From positions 2,604,001 to 2,668,000 of the forward strand of contig NZ_CP095741.1 of the NCBI RefSeq assembly GCF_023078475.1: DNA of 64,000 nt. Direction: 5' to 3'. Source of the DNA: Luteibacter aegosomaticola (GTDB lineage: Bacteria; Pseudomonadota; Gammaproteobacteria; Xanthomonadales; Rhodanobacteraceae). Below are positions 34,006 to 43,488 of the stretch, in pieces. How positions within the stretch are numbered: the stretch's first letter is position 1; every line of letters begins with the position of its first letter. The notes below the pieces were generated by a model. The model searched no databases. It was not told the origin of the DNA and was given only the letters and a program-made list of their open reading frames with translations. A program made the position numbers and the translations under genes.

Positions 34006-35409
34006 ATGGATATCGCTGGATCCGACCTCGGCGCCCTGCGCCACCTGCCTGCCGTCGCCACCGTGCTGGGCCTGGCCGATGCCGCGCCCCTGCTGGAAGC
34101 CCACGGCCGTATCGCCACCACCCAGGCCATTCGCGAGGCCCTTGATCAGGCACGTGATGCGCTGCGTGCCGGAACCGCCAGCGCCACCGATGCGGCGAGC
34201 GTGCTCCGCACGGCGCAGCGACTGCTCGAAACACACCAGCCTGCCTTGCGCCCGGTGTTCAACCTCACCGGGACCGTCCTGCACACCAACCTCGGCCGCG
34301 CGCTGCTCGCAGAAGCCGCGGTCGCGGCGGCCACGGAGGCCATGCGCCACCCCGTCGCGCTGGAGTTCGATCTCGACGACGGCGGCCGTGGCGAGCGCGA
34401 CGATCATCTTCGCGCGTTGCTCTGCGAACTCACCGGCGCCGAAGACGCCACGGTCGTGAACAACAACGCGGCTGCCGTACTGCTTTGCCTGAACACCTTT
34501 GCCCTGGGCCGCGGCGCCATCGTCTCGCGGGGCGAACTGATCGAGATCGGCGGCGCGTTCCGCATGCCCGACATCATGACCCGCGCCGGTGCCCACATGG
34601 TGGAGGTGGGCACGACCAACCGAACCCACGCGGCCGATTACCAGAAGGCCATCGACGAACGGACCGGCCTCATCCTCAAGGTGCATACGTCGAACTACCG
34701 GATCCAGGGCTTCACCGCGGAGGTGGGTGCACGTGATCTCGCGACGCTCGCCAGCGCGGCAGGCATCCCCCTGCTCAACGACCTGGGCTCCGGCAGCCTC
34801 GTCGATCTCAGCGCATACGGACTCGCCCGCGAAGCCACCGTGCGCGAGGCCGTAACGGAGGGTGCGCACCTGGTGACGTTCTCAGGCGACAAACTCCTGG
34901 GCGGCCCGCAGGCGGGCTTCATCGTCGGGAGCCGCGAGCTGATCGCCGCAATCAACCGCAACCCACTCAAACGCGCGTTGCGTGTCGACAAGATCCGCCT
35001 TGCCGCCATCGAGGCCACCCTGCAGCTCTATCGCGACCCGGACCGGTTGGCCGCGCGTTTGCCGACGCTGCGTTACCTTGCCAGGTCACGCGACGCCATC
35101 GCGGCGCAGGCGGCACGCCTTCGCGATGATGTCGCGCTGCGGCTTGGCGACGCGTTCCGCGTCGACACCGGCGAATGCGCAAGCCAGGTCGGTTCGGGCG
35201 CTCTCCCGCTCGATACGCTGCCGAGTGCCTGCCTGCTCATCCGCTCCACGGGCAGCCAGCGCGCACTGGACGACCTGGCCACTGCGTGGCGAGCGCTGCC
35301 GCGGCCGGTGATCGGGCGCATCACCGAGGGTGCACTGCAACTCGATCTCCGCTGCCTCGACGAGGCGGATGAAGCACTGTTCGTAGCAAACCTCTCCGCA
35401 CACGCATGA
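34006..35409 (+). CDS. selA: L-seryl-tRNA(Sec) selenium transferase
   Basis: This 467-residue PLP enzyme matches SelA in length and motifs: N-terminal [25 protein letters not shown] (residues about 85-101), and the PLP-binding lysine in [12 protein letters not shown] (Lys296; E. coli Lys295). It converts Ser-tRNA(Sec) to Sec-tRNA(Sec) using selenophosphate. ATG 34006 gives the family N-terminus; a longer open frame upstream is a shadow of fdhE. It overlaps selB by 4 bp. Confidence 0.95.
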   Translation: MDIAGSDLGALRHLPAVATVLGLADAAPLLEAHGRIATTQAIREALDQARDALRAGTASATDAASVLRTAQRLLETHQPALRPVFNLTGTVLHTNLGRALLAEAAVAAATEAMRHPVALEFDLDDGGRGERDDHLRALLCELTGAEDATVVNNNAAAVLLCLNTFALGRGAIVSRGELIEIGGAFRMPDIMTRAGAHMVEVGTTNRTHAADYQKAIDERTGLILKVHTSNYRIQGFTAEVGARDLATLASAAGIPLLNDLGSGSLVDLSAYGLAREATVREAVTEGAHLVTFSGDKLLGGPQAGFIVGSRELIAAINRNPLKRALRVDKIRLAAIEATLQLYRDPDRLAARLPTLRYLARSRDAIAAQAARLRDDVALRLGDAFRVDTGECASQVGSGALPLDTLPSACLLIRSTGSQRALDDLATAWRALPRPVIGRITEGALQLDLRCLDEADEALFVANLSAHA

Positions 35410-37340
35410 TCGTCGGCACGGCCGGACACATCGACCACGGCAAGACCTCACTGGTCCATGCCCTGACCGGCGTCGCGGGTGATCGGCTGAAGGAAGAGAA
35501 GGCCCGCGGGATCACCATCGACCTCGGCTTCGCCTATCTGCCGCTGCCGGACGGGCCCACGCTCGGCTTCATTGACGTACCGGGCCACGAGAAATTCATC
35601 CGCACGATGGTCGCCGGCGCAAGCGGGATCGACATGGCGCTGCTCGTCGTCGCCGCCGATGACGGGGTCATGCCGCAAACGACGGAGCACATTGCCATCC
35701 TCGACCTGCTCGGCATACGGCGCGGCGTCGTCGCACTCACCAAGGCGGATATCGCCAGCACGGCGCGGCGTGCCGAGGTGGAAGGAGAAATACGCACCGC
35801 GCTGAGCAACACCTCGCTCGAAGGTGTGGAGATCATCCCCGTGTCGACCATTACGGGTGAGGGTATCGACTCCCTGCGCGCGCGGCTCGCCGCCGAAGCG
35901 TGGGATCGGCTTCCCCACCCCGACGATGCGCGCTTCCGGCTTGCCGTCGACCGCGTCTTTACCCTGCCCGGCGTCGGCGTCGTGGTGACGGGCACCGTGC
36001 TATCCGGCGCGGTGCAGGTGAAAGACACCGTGGTCATCAGCCCGCGCGGTTTGACCGCACGCGTGCGCTCGGTGCATGCGCAAAACCAGGAAGCCAGCGA
36101 CGGCTGCGCGGGCGAACGCGTCGCGCTAAACCTCGCCGGGGCCGGCATAAGCAAGGAGGCGATCCACCGCGGCGACATGGTCGTCGACCCCTTCCTGCAC
36201 GCGCCCACGGACCGCATCGACGCGCAACTGCGGCTCTTGCCCAGTGAACCACGCGCCATCCGCTCGTGGTTTCCTGCTCGCCTGCACCATGCGGCGGCCG
36301 ACGTCGGTGTCCGCGTCGTGCTACTGGAAGGTGATTCGCTGCATCCCGGCGGGACGGCGCACGTCCAGCTGGTCCTCGACCGACCGATCGCAGCGGCGTC
36401 ACTGGATCGGTTCGTGCTACGCGATACGACCGCACAGCGAACCATGGGCGGAGGAAGCTTCCTCGACCTCAGGGCGCCGGCCAGGCAGCGGCGCACCCCA
36501 GCACGAGAAGCTGAGCGCGCCGCGTGGTCCGAACGATCAGCACAGACGAGCCTCGCCCGCCTGCTCGAAACCCCGCCTTATGCCCGCGACGTCGCAGGTT
36601 TCGCGCGTGACCGCGTACTCGCCGACATCGCCCTGGGACGAGTGGTCGAAGCACTGGCACCTGTCATCTTCGACGCGGGCGGCACGCTAATCGCCCTCAA
36701 CGCCACACAGTGGCAGCGTGGCATCGAGGCCATGGCCGAGCGCCTTGCCACCTTCCATGCGGAGCACCCCGACCTGCACGGCATGCCGCGCGAAACACTG
36801 CGGCGAGCGGTCCAGCCGCGCCTGCCCGCGGCAGCTTTTGCGCAAGCACTCATGCGCGCCGATGTCAGCGCACGCATCGTGCGTGACGGCTCGTTTGTTC
36901 GCCTGAAAGAGCACGTAGCGAAGGTGAGCCCCCAGGAAGAGGCCGCATGGCAACGCATCAAGCCACTACTCGCTGGCGACGAACGCTTCCGTCCGCCTCG
37001 GGTACGCGACATCGCACAGCAGCTAGGCCAGCCCGAAAAGGAGACTCGGCAGTGGCTGAAGTCCGCCGCGCGACGTGGCCTCGCGGATGAAGTCGCCCAC
37101 GACCACTTCTTCCTGCGCGACGCGGTGAACGAGATGGTGCAGATCGCAGCGGATATCGCGGCGCAGGCGCCCGACGGCCGCTTCACCGCCGCGCAGTTTC
37201 GCGACCGGCTCGATAACGGGCGCAAGGTGGCGATCCAGATCCTCGAATTCTTCGACAGGCAGGGTGTTATGCTCAACCGCGGCACGCTGCGCAGTATGCG
37301 CACCGACTACCTCGACCTGTACGCATCACCGTCGGGTTAG
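35406..37340 (+). CDS. selB: Selenocysteine-specific elongation factor SelB
   Basis: This 644-residue translation factor starts with a GTPase domain (GHIDHGKTS at 7-15, DVPGHEKFI and TKAD) and EF-Tu-like domains, then a C-terminal set of winged-helix domains that bind the SECIS hairpin. It delivers Sec-tRNA(Sec) to UGA codons with a downstream SECIS, here that of fdoG. It overlaps selA by ATGA and is followed 11 bp later by the tRNA(Sec) gene. Confidence 0.95.
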   Translation: MIVGTAGHIDHGKTSLVHALTGVAGDRLKEEKARGITIDLGFAYLPLPDGPTLGFIDVPGHEKFIRTMVAGASGIDMALLVVAADDGVMPQTTEHIAILDLLGIRRGVVALTKADIASTARRAEVEGEIRTALSNTSLEGVEIIPVSTITGEGIDSLRARLAAEAWDRLPHPDDARFRLAVDRVFTLPGVGVVVTGTVLSGAVQVKDTVVISPRGLTARVRSVHAQNQEASDGCAGERVALNLAGAGISKEAIHRGDMVVDPFLHAPTDRIDAQLRLLPSEPRAIRSWFPARLHHAAADVGVRVVLLEGDSLHPGGTAHVQLVLDRPIAAASLDRFVLRDTTAQRTMGGGSFLDLRAPARQRRTPAREAERAAWSERSAQTSLARLLETPPYARDVAGFARDRVLADIALGRVVEALAPVIFDAGGTLIALNATQWQRGIEAMAERLATFHAEHPDLHGMPRETLRRAVQPRLPAAAFAQALMRADVSARIVRDGSFVRLKEHVAKVSPQEEAAWQRIKPLLAGDERFRPPRVRDIAQQLGQPEKETRQWLKSAARRGLADEVAHDHFFLRDAVNEMVQIAADIAAQAPDGRFTAAQFRDRLDNGRKVAIQILEFFDRQGVMLNRGTLRSMRTDYLDLYASPSG

Positions 37341-37351
37341 CACGTTTCCCT

Positions 37352-37447
37352 GGAAGAGCATCGTCCCCGGTGGGGCGTCCGGACTTCAAATCCGGGTGAG
37401 GCAGCCAGACTGTTTCGGGTGGGTTCGACTCCCATGCTCTTCCGCCA
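37352..37447 (+). tRNA. selC: Selenocysteine tRNA (tRNA-Sec, anticodon TCA)
   Basis: This 96-base sequence folds as tRNA-Sec: an extended acceptor stem (GGAAGAGC pairing with GCTCTTCC), a long D-arm, an anticodon stem CCGGA/TCCGG with loop CTTCAAA (anticodon TCA at 37386-37388), a long variable arm (37391-37419), a T-loop GGTTCGACTCC, and an encoded CCA at 37445-37447. The overall architecture matches known selC genes. It lies between selB and the convergent selD. Confidence 0.95.
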
Positions 37448-37455
37448 CCACGGGC

Positions 37456-38496
37456 TCAAGCCACGACAACACCTGGCGCACCCTCGGCGACGCGGCCAAC
37501 GATGCTTGCACGCGGGTAACCCGCGCCTTCGATCATGTCGCGGATAGCTTCCGCGCGATCGGCCTTGCACGACACCAGCAAGCCGCCGGAGGTCTGCGGA
37601 TCGGCGAGCAGGTCCCGGCGCCACTCGGGGAAGCCTTCTGGCAACACCACGCCCTCGCCGTAGCTCGCCCAGTTGCGCTTCGATGCACCCGTAACGAAGC
37701 CCGTCCGAACCAGGGCCTCCGCCTGCACGAGCAGGGGTACGCGTGATGCCTCGATGTGCAGGCTGGCGCCGCTGGCACGAGCCATTTCCATCGCATGGCC
37801 GAGAAGACCGAAGCCGGTCACGTCCGTGATGGCGTGCACATCGGCATCCTGCGCGAGTTCGTGACCGACACGATTGAGCAGCGTCGTCGAGGCGATCATT
37901 TCATCATAGGCCTCTACCGGGAGCGCGCTCTTCTTGAATGCCGCCGAGTAGATGCCCACGCCGATGCCCTTGGTCAGGATCAGCGCATCGCCCGGGCGAG
38001 CGCCCGCGTTACGGCGCACTTCGCCCGGCGCGCTAAGACCGATCGCTGCAAGTCCGTAGATAGGCTCCGCGGAGTCAATGGAATGACCGCCCGCCACGGG
38101 AATGCCCGCCTCCGCGCAGATCGATTCACCCCCTGCAAGGATCTGGCGAACCGCATCGACATCGAGCTTGCCCAGCGGCATGCCCAGGATCGCCAGCGCC
38201 ATGATCGGCTTGCCGCCCATTGCATAGACGTCGGAAAGCGCGTTGGCGGCGGCGATCCGGCCGAACTGGTAGGGGTCGTCCACGATCGGCATGAAGAAAT
38301 CGGTGGTGGCGATGACGCACGTGCGCTCATCGACCTGCCACACCGCCGCGTCATCGCTGGATTCGTTGCCCACCAGGAGCTGAGCGAACGGCATGGAGGG
38401 CGCCTTGCGGGCCAGCAAATCCTGCAGGACGGCAGGAGCCAGCTTGCAGCCACAACCGCCACCATGGGCAAGTTCCGTCAAACGAGGAGCATTCAT
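37456..38496 (-). CDS. selD: Selenide, water dikinase (selenophosphate synthetase)
   Basis: This 346-residue enzyme has the SelD N-terminus ([13 protein letters not shown]), with Cys15 and Lys18 in the positions of E. coli Cys17 and Lys20. Further motifs are [41 protein letters not shown] and [11 protein letters not shown]. It makes selenophosphate from selenide and ATP for SelA. I choose ATG 38496 with AGGG eight bases upstream; ATG 38502 is two codons earlier. The catalytic residue is Cys, not Sec. It converges on selB/selC and diverges from the permease gene. Confidence 0.95.
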   Translation of the reverse strand: MNAPRLTELAHGGGCGCKLAPAVLQDLLARKAPSMPFAQLLVGNESSDDAAVWQVDERTCVIATTDFFMPIVDDPYQFGRIAAANALSDVYAMGGKPIMALAILGMPLGKLDVDAVRQILAGGESICAEAGIPVAGGHSIDSAEPIYGLAAIGLSAPGEVRRNAGARPGDALILTKGIGVGIYSAAFKKSALPVEAYDEMIASTTLLNRVGHELAQDADVHAITDVTGFGLLGHAMEMARASGASLHIEASRVPLLVQAEALVRTGFVTGASKRNWASYGEGVVLPEGFPEWRRDLLADPQTSGGLLVSCKADRAEAIRDMIEGAGYPRASIVGRVAEGAPGVVVA

Positions 38497-38578
38497 GGGC
38501 ATATCCCTACAAATCAGCGATAGCGCGGACGATGCGGTGTGGTGCAGCATAGCGATGGTCGCCGGAGAGGGGAAAGCC

Positions 38579-39625
38579 TTGGACGTCGCATCGCATAGAA
38601 ACAACGGTATCCGTTGGGCTGTCTTCGCGCTGCTGGTCATCGGCGGCCTGCTCTACGTGAAGTGGTATCCCTACTACGGTCGCGCTTTCGACGCGGCCAC
38701 CAACCACAGCATCGGCCACTCCATCCTGATGGGCGACGCGGCATCCCCGCCCGCGCCCTCATGGGATGCCGCGCTCGGCTACGCCTTCGCCTATGGCAAG
38801 GCGATCTGGAAGGCCATGGTGCTTGGCCTGCTCCTGGGCTCCGCGATCCAGGCACTCCTGCCATCGAATGCGATCCAGCGCCTCCTCGGAAGCACGGGAA
38901 TCGGCGGCACCGTGGCGGGAGCGCTACTCGGCGTGCCCGGCATGATGTGCACGTGCTGCGCTGCGCCCGTCGTCGCCGGCCTGCGCAGGCAACAGGCAGC
39001 GCCAGGCGCATCGGTCGCGTTCTGGCTGAGCAACACCATGCTCAACCCCGCCACGCTGGTGTTCACCGGCTTCGTGCTGGGGTGGCAGTGGACGGGCCTG
39101 CGTATCGCCGTCGCCATTCCCATGGTCTTCGGCCTCGGCTGGCTGGCCAACCGCATGGCCGGCCCAGCGGCTGCCGTGCCCATGGAGGCCATCGAACCGT
39201 CCGAGTCGCGCTCGGCGGCGGACATCGCGCTGCGCTGGCTCACCCTTTTCCTGCAGATGACCGTGCGGCTGATCCCCGAATACATCGTGATCGTGCTGGC
39301 GCTGGGCGCCGCGCGCGCGTGGCTGTTTCCGCATGTTGGCGCGGATATCGGTAACCAGTGGTACTGGATCGCGGCCCTGGCGGTCGCGGGCATGCTGTTC
39401 GTCATTCCCACCGCGGGCGAAGTGCCCATCGTGCAGGCCATGCTTTCGCTGGGTCTGGGCATCGGCCCCGCCGCCGCCTTGCTCGTGACACTCCCGCCGG
39501 TGAGCCTGCCGTCGCTGGCCATGCTGGGGCGTTCGCTGCCATGGCGGCTACTCGTCGCACTGGCCCTGGCCGTGGTGGCCTTCGGCATCACCGCCGCAGC
39601 GCTGGCCCTGGCCCTGCACCTGTAG
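38579..39625 (+). CDS. YraQ/ArsP (DUF318)-type permease with a CTCC motif
   Basis: This protein of about 348 residues has eight or more hydrophobic segments and the YraQ/ArsP permease motif [20 protein letters not shown] (about 115-134), with three cysteines in a row-like cluster, followed by [18 protein letters not shown] and a second inverted half ([14 protein letters not shown]). I start at TTG 38579 because AGAGGGG lies six bases upstream; ATG 38495 and 38555 are in frame but lack good sites. It diverges from selD with an 82-bp shared region, so a role in moving a selenium or arsenic compound is plausible but unproven. Its stop codon lies inside the next repeat. Confidence 0.75.
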   Translation: MDVASHRNNGIRWAVFALLVIGGLLYVKWYPYYGRAFDAATNHSIGHSILMGDAASPPAPSWDAALGYAFAYGKAIWKAMVLGLLLGSAIQALLPSNAIQRLLGSTGIGGTVAGALLGVPGMMCTCCAAPVVAGLRRQQAAPGASVAFWLSNTMLNPATLVFTGFVLGWQWTGLRIAVAIPMVFGLGWLANRMAGPAAAVPMEAIEPSESRSAADIALRWLTLFLQMTVRLIPEYIVIVLALGAARAWLFPHVGADIGNQWYWIAALAVAGMLFVIPTAGEVPIVQAMLSLGLGIGPAAALLVTLPPVSLPSLAMLGRSLPWRLLVALALAVVAFGITAAALALALHL

Positions 39626-39666
39626 GAGCGCGCTTGCGCGCGATCGCGCGCAAGCGCGCTCCTACA
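39621..39666. repeat. Fused REP palindrome (46 bp)
   Basis: The two inverted copies of the TGTAGGAGCGCGCTTGCGCG family meet head-to-head with no spacer, giving a perfect 46-bp palindrome. Bases 39623-39625 (TAG) are the stop codon of the permease gene, so the repeat has inserted at, or been recruited as, the end of the gene. Confidence 0.85.
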
Positions 39667-39764
39667 AGGGCCTCACGCGGCCCGGCGTACGATTTCACAA
39701 GCCCGACGGGGCTGCGCCTGTTAAACCACGCGCTTTCCCAACGCTACCTTTCACGGAGAGAGCC

Positions 39765-40151
39765 ATGTCCAGCACCCACCTCGACGCCGATTTCATCGCC
39801 CACCAGAAAGCCCGCCTCGTCACGCTGCGCGCCCAGCTGGTTTCGGTCGGAAACGCCGTCGGTCGCGATGAGCAAACCTGGCAAGGCGCCGCCGGCGGCG
39901 AGCCGCAGGATGAGGGCGACGACGGCCAGCGGTTCGCCCAGCAGGAGAACGACGAGGCCGTCCTGAGCCACAGCGAAGGCCGTGTCGCGGCGATCGATCG
40001 CGCCCTCGAAAAAATCCAGGAAGGCACCTACGGCTTCTCCGACGAAAGCGATGAGCCCATCCCCCGCGCCCGCCTCGAAGCGGTCCCGGAGAGCATCTAC
40101 ACGATCGACGAAAGCGAAGCCCGCGAGCTGAACGCACGCCGCGGCCTGTAA
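39765..40151 (+). CDS. TraR/DksA-like protein lacking the zinc cysteines
   Basis: This 128-residue protein has the DksA/TraR layout: an N-terminal coiled-coil (about 5-75) with acidic residues and a C-terminal region RIxxGTYGFSDESDEPIPRARLEAVPES-like. Where zinc-binding DksA proteins have CxxC...CxxC, this one has Ser, Asp, Tyr and Glu, so no zinc finger can form. It may still enter the RNA polymerase secondary channel and modulate transcription with or without ppGpp. ATG 39765 follows GGAGAG. It is monocistronic, with a hairpin downstream. Confidence 0.8.
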   Translation: MSSTHLDADFIAHQKARLVTLRAQLVSVGNAVGRDEQTWQGAAGGEPQDEGDDGQRFAQQENDEAVLSHSEGRVAAIDRALEKIQEGTYGFSDESDEPIPRARLEAVPESIYTIDESEARELNARRGL

Positions 40152-40200
40152 CGCCCCTCAAACCGGGTAAACCTGGGGCAACCCCAGGGCAAACCCCCAA

Positions 40201-40225
40201 CCATAGGCCGTATCCCGGCCTATGG
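40201..40225 (+). terminator. Stem-loop after the DksA-like gene
   Basis: CCATAGGCCG (40201-40210) and CGGCCTATGG (40216-40225) form a perfect 10-bp stem with a 5-base loop, 50 bp after the stop codon. CCCCTTTTGG follows, a weak U-rich stretch. A terminator is likely. Confidence 0.55.
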
Positions 40226-40299
40226 GAACCCCTTTTGGCCATTCAGTGTTCGCCACGGGAAACGCTATGTTTCCATCGTGGCGAATACTTCTCGTATGC

Positions 40300-40322
40300 A
40301 CGTCTAGACATATAGACGTCTA
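40300..40322. promoter_or_regulatory. Palindromic operator upstream of the Oar-like receptor
   Basis: ACGTCTA (40300-40306) and TAGACGT (40313-40319) form a 20-bp inverted repeat with 16 symmetric positions. It overlaps a perfect TAGACGTCTA palindrome at 40313-40322. GTCTAGAC, inside the left arm, is itself palindromic. The cluster lies about 90 bp before the receptor start and looks like a multi-site operator. Confidence 0.45.
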
Positions 40323-40408
40323 TTCGATATTCCTTGGTGACGCCTGACGCATCGCAACATGAGCGATGCCCTCACCCGCGCCATCCTGGATACCAAGGGG
40401 AAGTTGTT

Positions 40409-43400
40409 TTGAAGCCATATGCCGTCCTGTCCGCCCGCAGCCGCCTGTTCGTTGCGGTGGTAACTATCCTTGGCGCCACCCACGCTAACGCGCAGTCAAC
40501 GACGGGCTCGATCACGGGACAGGCACCCGTGGATGCCGGTGAAACCGTGCTGATCCAGGGCGACTCGGGCCTCAGCCGCGAGGTACCCGTCGATGACAAG
40601 GGCCGTTATGTCGCAGGCCAGCTCCCGCTCGGCACGTATACGGTCACGCTCCGAAAAGCGGGCAACGATGTGCAGAAGCGCAGCGGCGTGACCCTGCGCG
40701 TAGGCGCCGCGGTGGATATCTCATTCGCCGCCCAGGCAGCACAGACACTCGATTCGGTCACCGTAACGCAAAATGCATTGCCCTCCATCGACGTCACCGC
40801 GGTCGACTCCCGGAGCGTCATCACCGCCGACCAGCTCGCCAAGCTGCCGCTCGCCCGGAATGCCGACGAAGTCGCGCGCCTCGCCCCCGGCGTGGTTGGC
40901 AATGGCGGTGGCTACACCGGCCCCACGGGCCAGCGCCTGAATAGCTTCGGCGGCTCGGCGGCCAGCGAAAATGCGTATTACATCAACGGCTATAACGTCA
41001 CCGACCCGCAGCGCGGCATGGGCGGCATCTCCCTGCCCTACGGCGCGATCGACCAGCAGGAAGTGTATACGGGCGGTTACAGCGCGCAGTACGGCCGATC
41101 GGATGGCGGCGTCATCAACCAGGTAGGCAAACGCGGCTCCAACGAGTGGCATTACGGCGCCCAGATCTTGTGGGAACCCGACTTCGCCCGCGCCGACAGC
41201 GTCAACACGTTCTACACCAATGGCCTTCCCGCGTCGCCCGTCGCTGGCTCGCTGTACAAGCCGAACCGACAGAACCGCGACTGGGTCACGACCGTCAGCA
41301 GCTACGTCGGCGGCCCGCTGATCAAGGACAAGCTGTTCTTCTTCCTCGCAGGTGAATTCGAGCGCGAGCAGGCGGATACGCACAATGCCGTCGATAACGT
41401 GAGCCCCGACGTCCATTCCCGTTACGATTCGCCGCGCTGGTACGGCAAGGTGGACTGGAACATCACCGACAGCAACATCATCGAAGTCACCGGCGCCTCC
41501 AGCAAGCGGGAAACCCAGGGCACGGTCTACGACTATGACTACAACGCACTGCAACGCGGCGAACGCATCGGCAGCAGCGACGACATCAAGACCGGCGGCG
41601 ACCTGTGGTCGGCGAAGTACACCGGTTACATCACCGACAACCTGACGGTCTCGGCGCTGTACGGCAAAATGAAGCTCGACCAGTACGACCAGCCCGGCGC
41701 GTACGATGGTTCGCTCACCTACGCCGATGGGCTGATCAACCAGAACCCAGCCCTCAATCGCGGCACGCCCATAGGCAACAACCAGACGGTGCAGACCGTC
41801 TACAACCCAGGCCGAAGCACGCGCAGTAACAACACACGCCTGGATATCACCTACGTCCTCGGCGATCACACGCTGAGCGCGGGCATCGACAACCAGACCA
41901 CGCAGGCGCTGGACCAGGGCTCTACCGCCTCGGCGGACGGTTATTACTGGAGTTACGGCAAAGCCGATCCGAACGTGCCCATTTCCACCGGCCTCGGCGT
42001 GCCGGCGACCGGCGGCATCGTCAACGGCCAGCAAGGCTACTACGTGGTCCGCCATGTCGTAAGCTCACTGGCCAGCGTGCGCGCCACGCAGCGTGCGCAG
42101 TACGTGGAAGACAAGTGGCAGGTCAGCGACCAGTGGCTGCTCTCGCTCGGCTTGCGCAACGACCAGTTCGAGAACTTCAACCGCGATGGCGAATCCTACG
42201 TGAGCCAGCACCGACCGCAGTGGGCGCCGCGCCTCGGGTTCAGCTGGGACGTGAATGGCGACGCGAGCTTCAAGGTGTACGGCAATGCCGGCCGCTACTA
42301 TCTCGGCCTGCCGCTCAACCCGGGCCTGAACGCTGCCGGCGCCTCGCTGAGCACATCGCAGTACTTCACCTACGGCGGTATCGATTCACAGGGCCTGCCA
42401 ACGGGCCTCACCGCCTTCTCCGCCCCGGTGTCGTCGAATAATTACTACGGCGTGCTACCTGACGCACGCACGGTCACCGCAAAGAACCTCAAATCCGAAT
42501 ACCAGGACGAGTTCATCCTCGGCTTCCAGAAGACCGCCGGCGCCAACTGGGTTTACGGTGCCAAGGCCACCCAGCGCATCCTGCGCAGCGCGATCGACGA
42601 CTACTGCGATGTCGGCAGGATCACGGCGAAGGCCGCGGCACTGGGCTACGACGTCACATCGACCAACAGCTGCTATCTGTTCAACCCGGGCCGGGCGAAC
42701 ACATTCAACCTGATCGATACGAGCGGCAACGTCGTGAGCGTGCCGCTCAGCAACCAGGAAATCGGCTTCCAGGGCCTCAAACGCCGCTACTACTCACTGG
42801 AAGGCTTCCTCGAGCACCCGTTCGACGGCACGTGGTACGCCAAGCTGGACTACGTGTTTTCGCGCAGCTACGGCAACACCGAGGGCCAGCTGCGTTCGGA
42901 CCTGCAGCAGACGGCCGCCTCCACCAGCGAAGACTGGGATAACAGCTACATCATGGAGAACACCAACGGGCCGACGAACAACGACCACCGCCACCAGCTC
43001 AAGCTCTACGGCTACTACCAGATCACACCGGAGTGGCTGGTGTCCGCCAACCTGAGCCTCGTGTCTGGCGCCCCCAAGACCTGCCTGGGCTTCTATGGCC
43101 CGGACCTCACGGACCCGGCGGGTTATGGCAGCGCGTACCACTACTGCGATGGCAAGGCTTCACCGCCGGGCTCGCATGGCCGCCTGCCCTGGGTTCGCCA
43201 GCTCGATGTCGGCACGACGTACCGCCCGGCCTTCGCCGACGGCAAGCTCGCCTTCACCGCCAGCATCTTCAACCTCGCCAACGAGCAGCGGCCACTCAAC
43301 ATCTACCCATACTCGCAGACGGACCCTGGCGTGGCCGATCCGCAGTACGGCCAGGCCCAGGTCCGGCAGCTTCCGCGCTATGCGCGCTTCGGGGTCAGTT

Positions 43401-43411
43401 ACGACTTCTAA
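40409..43411 (+). CDS. Oar-like TonB-dependent receptor with N-terminal carboxypeptidase-regulatory domain
   Basis: This protein of about 1000 residues has a signal peptide ending in ANAQ, a carboxypeptidase-regulatory-like domain (GSITGQAPVDAGETVLIQ, GRYVAGQLPLGTYTVTLR), a TonB plug (VTVTQNALPSIDVTAVDSRS, YYINGYNVTDPQRG) and a large barrel ending RYARFGVSYDF. It is an outer-membrane receptor of the Oar/OmpA-related type, with unknown ligand. I start at TTG 40409 because AAGGGGAAG precedes it; the frame is open to 40334 but lacks a signal-peptide N-terminus. It is followed by the acetamidase-like gene 77 bp later, with two operators between. Confidence 0.85.
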   Translation: MKPYAVLSARSRLFVAVVTILGATHANAQSTTGSITGQAPVDAGETVLIQGDSGLSREVPVDDKGRYVAGQLPLGTYTVTLRKAGNDVQKRSGVTLRVGAAVDISFAAQAAQTLDSVTVTQNALPSIDVTAVDSRSVITADQLAKLPLARNADEVARLAPGVVGNGGGYTGPTGQRLNSFGGSAASENAYYINGYNVTDPQRGMGGISLPYGAIDQQEVYTGGYSAQYGRSDGGVINQVGKRGSNEWHYGAQILWEPDFARADSVNTFYTNGLPASPVAGSLYKPNRQNRDWVTTVSSYVGGPLIKDKLFFFLAGEFEREQADTHNAVDNVSPDVHSRYDSPRWYGKVDWNITDSNIIEVTGASSKRETQGTVYDYDYNALQRGERIGSSDDIKTGGDLWSAKYTGYITDNLTVSALYGKMKLDQYDQPGAYDGSLTYADGLINQNPALNRGTPIGNNQTVQTVYNPGRSTRSNNTRLDITYVLGDHTLSAGIDNQTTQALDQGSTASADGYYWSYGKADPNVPISTGLGVPATGGIVNGQQGYYVVRHVVSSLASVRATQRAQYVEDKWQVSDQWLLSLGLRNDQFENFNRDGESYVSQHRPQWAPRLGFSWDVNGDASFKVYGNAGRYYLGLPLNPGLNAAGASLSTSQYFTYGGIDSQGLPTGLTAFSAPVSSNNYYGVLPDARTVTAKNLKSEYQDEFILGFQKTAGANWVYGAKATQRILRSAIDDYCDVGRITAKAAALGYDVTSTNSCYLFNPGRANTFNLIDTSGNVVSVPLSNQEIGFQGLKRRYYSLEGFLEHPFDGTWYAKLDYVFSRSYGNTEGQLRSDLQQTAASTSEDWDNSYIMENTNGPTNNDHRHQLKLYGYYQITPEWLVSANLSLVSGAPKTCLGFYGPDLTDPAGYGSAYHYCDGKASPPGSHGRLPWVRQLDVGTTYRPAFADGKLAFTASIFNLANEQRPLNIYPYSQTDPGVADPQYGQAQVRQLPRYARFGVSYDF

Positions 43412-43427
43412 GCCGAAGGTCATGGTT

Positions 43428-43443
43428 GACTACACGTGTCGTC
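43428..43443. promoter_or_regulatory. BlaI/MecI-like operator, distal copy
   Basis: GACTACACGTGTCGTC is a 16-bp near-palindrome (14 of 16 positions symmetric) with the TACA-N2-TGT core of BlaI/MecI-type operators. It lies 61 bp before the acetamidase-like gene. A second copy starts 28 bp downstream. Confidence 0.5.
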
Positions 43444-43455
43444 AGTCGATAGATT

Positions 43456-43471
43456 GCCTACACTTGTAGTC
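43456..43471. promoter_or_regulatory. BlaI/MecI-like operator, proximal copy
   Basis: GCCTACACTTGTAGTC is the second 16-bp site, with a clean TACA-N2-TGTA core (12 of 16 symmetric). It ends 17 bp before the GTG start and probably overlaps the core promoter. The centre-to-centre distance to the first site is 28 bp. Confidence 0.5.
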
Positions 43472-43488
43472 AGCCAGCAGGTCGCGCC

